The translations under genes were made by a program, and so were the position numbers. The notes under the pieces were generated by a model. That model worked only from the letters and a program-made list of their open reading frames with translations, was not told the origin of the DNA and did not search any database. Below, one piece after another: positions 60,257 through 64,000 of a stretch of 64,000 bases of DNA (positions are counted from its first letter, which is position 1; the number at the start of each line of letters is the position of its first letter). The stretch is taken from NCBI GenBank assembly GCA_032629725.1, contig JAFEVB010000014.1:744001-808000 (forward strand), given 5' to 3'. The DNA comes from Gremmenia infestans. Its lineage: Eukaryota; Ascomycota; Leotiomycetes; Helotiales; Hamatocanthoscyphaceae.

Positions 60257-60599
60257 TGTGCGTAAAATTTGCAACAAAGGAATCTGGTTGACGGTGTGGT
60301 TTGCTAGTTGCAAAGGTCAAATTAACATCAAATCCCCAAAAAGGCTGCCACATGTCAAATTACAAGTCGTTTAAAAGATCCCAGAGGCCGCCTCTCTCCT
60401 TTCCAAGTTGGACTTGCAAAGGATATTTCGATATTCTACTGTACTGCGTTCTGACAGCTCCCTGTTTGTTGGCTTTCTTTCATCTCTTCCCTCAACTTCT
60501 TTCCGCGGGAAACTTAATTGTCTACTTCTGCATTTAAGCCTTTGGGTCTTCACTCCGACCACTTGAGCCACTGCATTCCAAATTTCCTCTCCCCTCACC
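60257..60599. promoter_or_regulatory. ATPase promoter and leader
   Basis: Divergent from the decayed frame. Pyrimidine-rich sequence (TCCTCTCCCCTCACC) precedes the ATPase start; no specific site is claimed. Confidence 0.4.
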
Positions 60600-63500
60600 A
60601 TGGCTGAGTTTCGGGACGAGAAGCAGCATGCTCCTCGGATCCAGTGGACGGATGTTGACATCGAGGCTGGTGACATGAGACCTCGCCAATCTCTTCATCG
60701 TTCGAATTCAAACATGTCAATCAACAGCGTACACAGCAGAAGGGGCTCGATTGATCCGGCATCAGCTCTTCCAATTCAGTATAGGACGGTCTCCTTTCAG
60801 ATCGCCGAGTCCAAAGAACATAATATTGCTGAAACTCAGAAAGCAAAGGGCTCAGCAGCAAAAGGTAGGCAGTATTTGTTCTTCTCAAAGTCTCACTCAT
60901 TATATTGATACATCGACAGGACTTTCAAACATCGATTGGCATACACTTTCGCCGAATGAAATCTATACTCGCCTTTCCACTTCTCCAGCCCAAGGTCTTT
61001 CCTCAGAACAGTGCAAACGCCGCCTCACCGAATATGGGAAAAACAAACCATCAGCACCACCAACGCATCATTTCCAATTAATATTTGGATATTTCTTCAA
61101 AGGCTTCGGATCCATCCTTCTCGTCGGATCTATTCTCGTTTTCGTATCGTGGAAACCCCTCGGTCAACCTCCAGCGCAAGCAAACTTGGCACTTGGGATC
61201 GTTCTCATTGCGGTCTTCGTCATCCAAGCTGCATTCAATGCGTGGCAAGATTGGTCTTCCTCTAGAGTCATGGCCTCTATCACAACGATGCTTCCTGATG
61301 ATTGCCTGATGCTACGAGATGGCAATCAAGTGACAGTTGTTGCCAATGAAATCGTCCCTGGCGATTTGTTGTATATCAAGTCTGGCAATAAATTGCCTGC
61401 TGATGTGCGCTTTGTGGAAATTTCCTCCGACGCAAGATTTGATCGATCAATTCTTACTGGTACGAGTTCTTATGATAAGCTGAGCGTAATCATATACTGA
61501 CCGGATTACGCAGGCGAATCACTTCCACTCCAAGGTACTGTAGATAGCACGGATGAAAACTACCTCGAGACCAAGTGTATTGGTCTCCAGGGTACTCATT
61601 GTATATCCGGTAGTGGAATGGGTGTGGTCGTCTCGACAGGCGACAACACTGTCTTTGGCAAGATCGCAAGGTTGACGAACGCTCCTAAGACAGGTTTAAC
61701 TCCGTTGGAAAAGGAAGTTTTCAACTTTGTCATGGTCATCTGTTCTATCATGTTCTTGATGATAGCTTTAGTGATAATAATTTGGTAAGTATCTATTTCA
61801 CGATTTTAGGACGACCTGCTAAGATCGAGACAAACAGGGTTGCCTATCTGCGCAGATACCACCCAGGCTTCATCAATGTCCCAACTTTGATTGTGGACTG
61901 TGTGTCTGTGGCTATCGCTTTCATTCCCGAAGGTCTACCTATCGCGTTGACTGCTTCACTTACCATTACAGCAAACCTAATGCGCAAGAACAAGATTTTG
62001 TGCAAGTCTTTGAAGACCGTCGAAACGCTTGGATCCGTCAGTGTCATATGTTCGGACAAAACTGGAACACTGACCAAGGTATGCAACCTACTCCAGGTCG
62101 ACGCACGTAAAATTGATAAGTGTACAGAACAAAATGCATGTCACAGAGTGTTCAATTGGCTTGCAAAACATGGATCCTCAGTGCACAAGGGACGAAATGA
62201 TGCATCGCCGTAGCGAAGGAGAAGGCTTCAATGCAGTCGACCAACTACGGGCAATTGCTGGTTTGTGCAATTCTGGAGAGTTCGATGCTGCCACCAGCCA
62301 TCTTCCTCTTCATGAGAGAAAGATCAACGGGGATGCAACAGATCAAGCAGTGTTGAGATTCTCTGAAACCCTGGGCCCTGTTTCGGAACTGCGACGAATG
62401 TGGGGAAAAAGATTTGAGCTTGCATTCAACAGCAAAAACAAGTACATGATTAGGACTTTACAACTAGTCGAGAGAGAAGGGCTTGATATCGCACTTCCAT
62501 CTACAGAGGCTGCTTTATTCCGCCCTGAAGATACGTAAGTCTCACGAATTCCATTAGCAGCCCTTTACTAATGCCTCAAAGTCTTTTGGTGATCAAAGGC
62601 GCACCTGACGTATTGATCGGTCGATGTTCGAGATATATAAGCATTAAAGGCGAGAGCAAGGTTCTCGACGACGGTACACTCGCAGAGATTGAGAACACGA
62701 AAAATACATGGTCCTCTAATGGTAGACGCGTGATTTTGTTGGCTCGCAAGACCATTCGCAAAGAGCAGATGAGAGAGTTAGCCACGTCAGCTAATCTCGA
62801 AGACGAGATTTCGCATCATGCTCGCTCTGGCTTGACCTTCGTTGGCATCGTCGGCATTGTAGACCCCCCTCGAGACGAAATTCCCTCGGTGGTCTCCATA
62901 TTACGAGGAGCCGGTATCCGCATTTTCATGGTCACTGGTGGTGAGTAGATGTAAAATCATTTGTTGCTGGAATTCACTTTCAGAAAGTTTTAATGCTAAA
63001 GAAGTATGTTCGGAATATTCCTAACTTCGCACCTTCTATAGATTTTGCTCTTACTGCACAAGCCATTGCAGTCGAGTGCGGCATCATCACAAACTCACTG
63101 GATATGGTCAAAGGGATCTCCGCACTTTCGCGAGATAATAACATATCAATTTCCGATTCAAGCCACGAAAAGCACCCCGTCGATTTCGCTTTCAATGCCG
63201 TGTCCTCCATCGTCATTAGTGGTCCCGAAATGATCACTCTTAACGAATACCAATGGGATGAACTCTGCAAATACGACGAAATTGTCTTTTCTCGCACCAC
63301 GCCAGAACAGAAGCTCCGTATCGTGCGTGAGTTGCAGGGCAGAGACGAGATTGTTGGCATGACTGGCGACGGTGTCAACGATGCACCATCCCTCAAAGCT
63401 GCTGATATCGGTATCGCCCTTGGAAGTGGCTCGGACATTGCTATCGAGGCTGCTGATATGGTTCTCTTGGAGTCTTTTAGTGCTATCGTCGAAGCAGTGC

Positions 63501-64000
63501 AATATGGAAGAGTCGTCTTTGATAACTTGAAGAAGACAATCGCCTACCTTCTGCCCGCTGGATCTTTCTCGGAGTTTTGGCCAGTAATGACGAATGTAAT
63601 TTTCGGCCTTCCTCAAGTCTTGTCGTCCTTCTTGATGATCATCATCTGCTGCTTCACAGATTGTGCCGCGGCAACTGTTCTTGCATACGAAGCCCCTGAA
63701 GCCGATGTCCTTCTCAGAAGACCTCGAAAACCCAAGACCGATCGTCTCGTGGACTGGAAACTCATGTTCCAAGCCTATGGTATTATCGGTGTGCTCGAGA
63801 CACTTTGCTCGTTTGCCATGTCTTACTGGTATTTGCAACGCTGCGGCATTCCCTTCAGCGACCTGTGGTTTGGCTATGGTAGTCTTCCCGACCGTATCGA
63901 TGCAAACTATGCTGCTGCCAGATTCCATGAGGCGTCCAGTATCTACTTTGTGAATCTAGTCGTCATGCAATGGTTCACCTTAATGACACTTCGTACGCGC
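60600..64000 (+). CDS. type II P-type ATPase, Na,K-ATPase-like (5' part)
   Basis: Exons 60600-60864, 60920-61459, 61514-61784, 61838-62078, 62128-62534, 62582-62940 and 63042-64000+ are all in phase and give 1014 residues before the right edge cuts the gene. Motifs: cation N-terminal domain (IDWHTLSPNEIYTRL), ILTGESLPL, M4 IPEGLPIAL, phosphorylation site CSDKTGTLTK, KGAPDVLI, hinge MTGDGVNDAPS, and the M5-M6 block ending CFTDCAAATVLAYEAPEAD. The last resembles the Asp-containing M6 and AYE-x2-E-x-D loop of type IIC Na,K/H,K pumps. Fungal members probably export Na+ or move K+, but the ion is not determined. The first 90 residues form a Ser/Arg-rich cytosolic tail. Confidence 0.9.

Noticed and set aside
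63158..63928. 256-codon minus-strand frame
   Set aside because: Exactly antisense to the well-supported ATPase exon 7; a shadow of its codon bias.

Overview
The window is nuclear DNA of a filamentous ascomycete (Pezizomycotina). Genes are split by short introns, mostly 45-70 nt, with GT donors, CTAAC/CTGAC-like branch points and AG acceptors. It carries a two-intron histone H4 gene and several fungus-specific families. A Leotiomycete (Helotiales-like) source is my inference from the flavour of the proteins; it is not proven. Gene models below were spliced by hand, with every exon junction checked for reading phase.

1-33.7 kb is a normally gene-dense arm. It holds the 3' end of a THADA/Trm732 tRNA-modification factor (runs off the left edge), a possible tiny membrane protein, two Ser/Thr-rich single-pass membrane proteins, a sorting nexin (Snx41/Atg20 type), a PMP47-like carrier with a long repetitive tail, a DUF7730 protein and a NOSIP-type ubiquitin ligase. 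These are followed by tafazzin, the vitamin B6 glutaminase Pdx2, the LPA acyltransferase Slc1, a secreted Cys-rich protein, a lipocalin-like protein, dihydroxy-acid dehydratase (Ilv3), an intron-containing tRNA-Glu(CTC), a secreted RNase T2, a Loa1/Vps66-like acyltransferase and a kinesin-14. Three glycerolipid acyltransferase genes lie within 14 kb. Divergent gene pairs sharing one promoter are NOSIP/TAZ1, PDX2/SLC1 and LOA1/kinesin.

33.7-50.6 kb is gene-poor. It contains only a secreted cupin and a TALE homeodomain transcription factor, with remnants of retrotransposons: a copia-type LTR followed by its primer-binding site, and a piece of Ty3/gypsy RNase H. About 8.6 kb upstream of the homeobox gene shows no convincing gene.

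50.6-64 kb is gene-bearing again. It has a conserved serine-rich protein with a short coiled coil, a serine-rich orphan, two small candidates, histone H4, a minus-strand reading frame that looks decayed (nine in-frame TGA/TAG stops, no frameshift), and the 5' three quarters of a type II P-type ATPase (Na,K-ATPase-like) that runs off the right edge.

No biosynthetic cluster, CRISPR or complete mobile element was seen. The least ordinary items are the tail on the carrier, the two stop codons in front of a still-readable C-terminus in the first membrane protein, the decayed frame at 59-60 kb, the 555-nt kinesin intron holding an open frame, and the 70-nt intron in tRNA-Glu.
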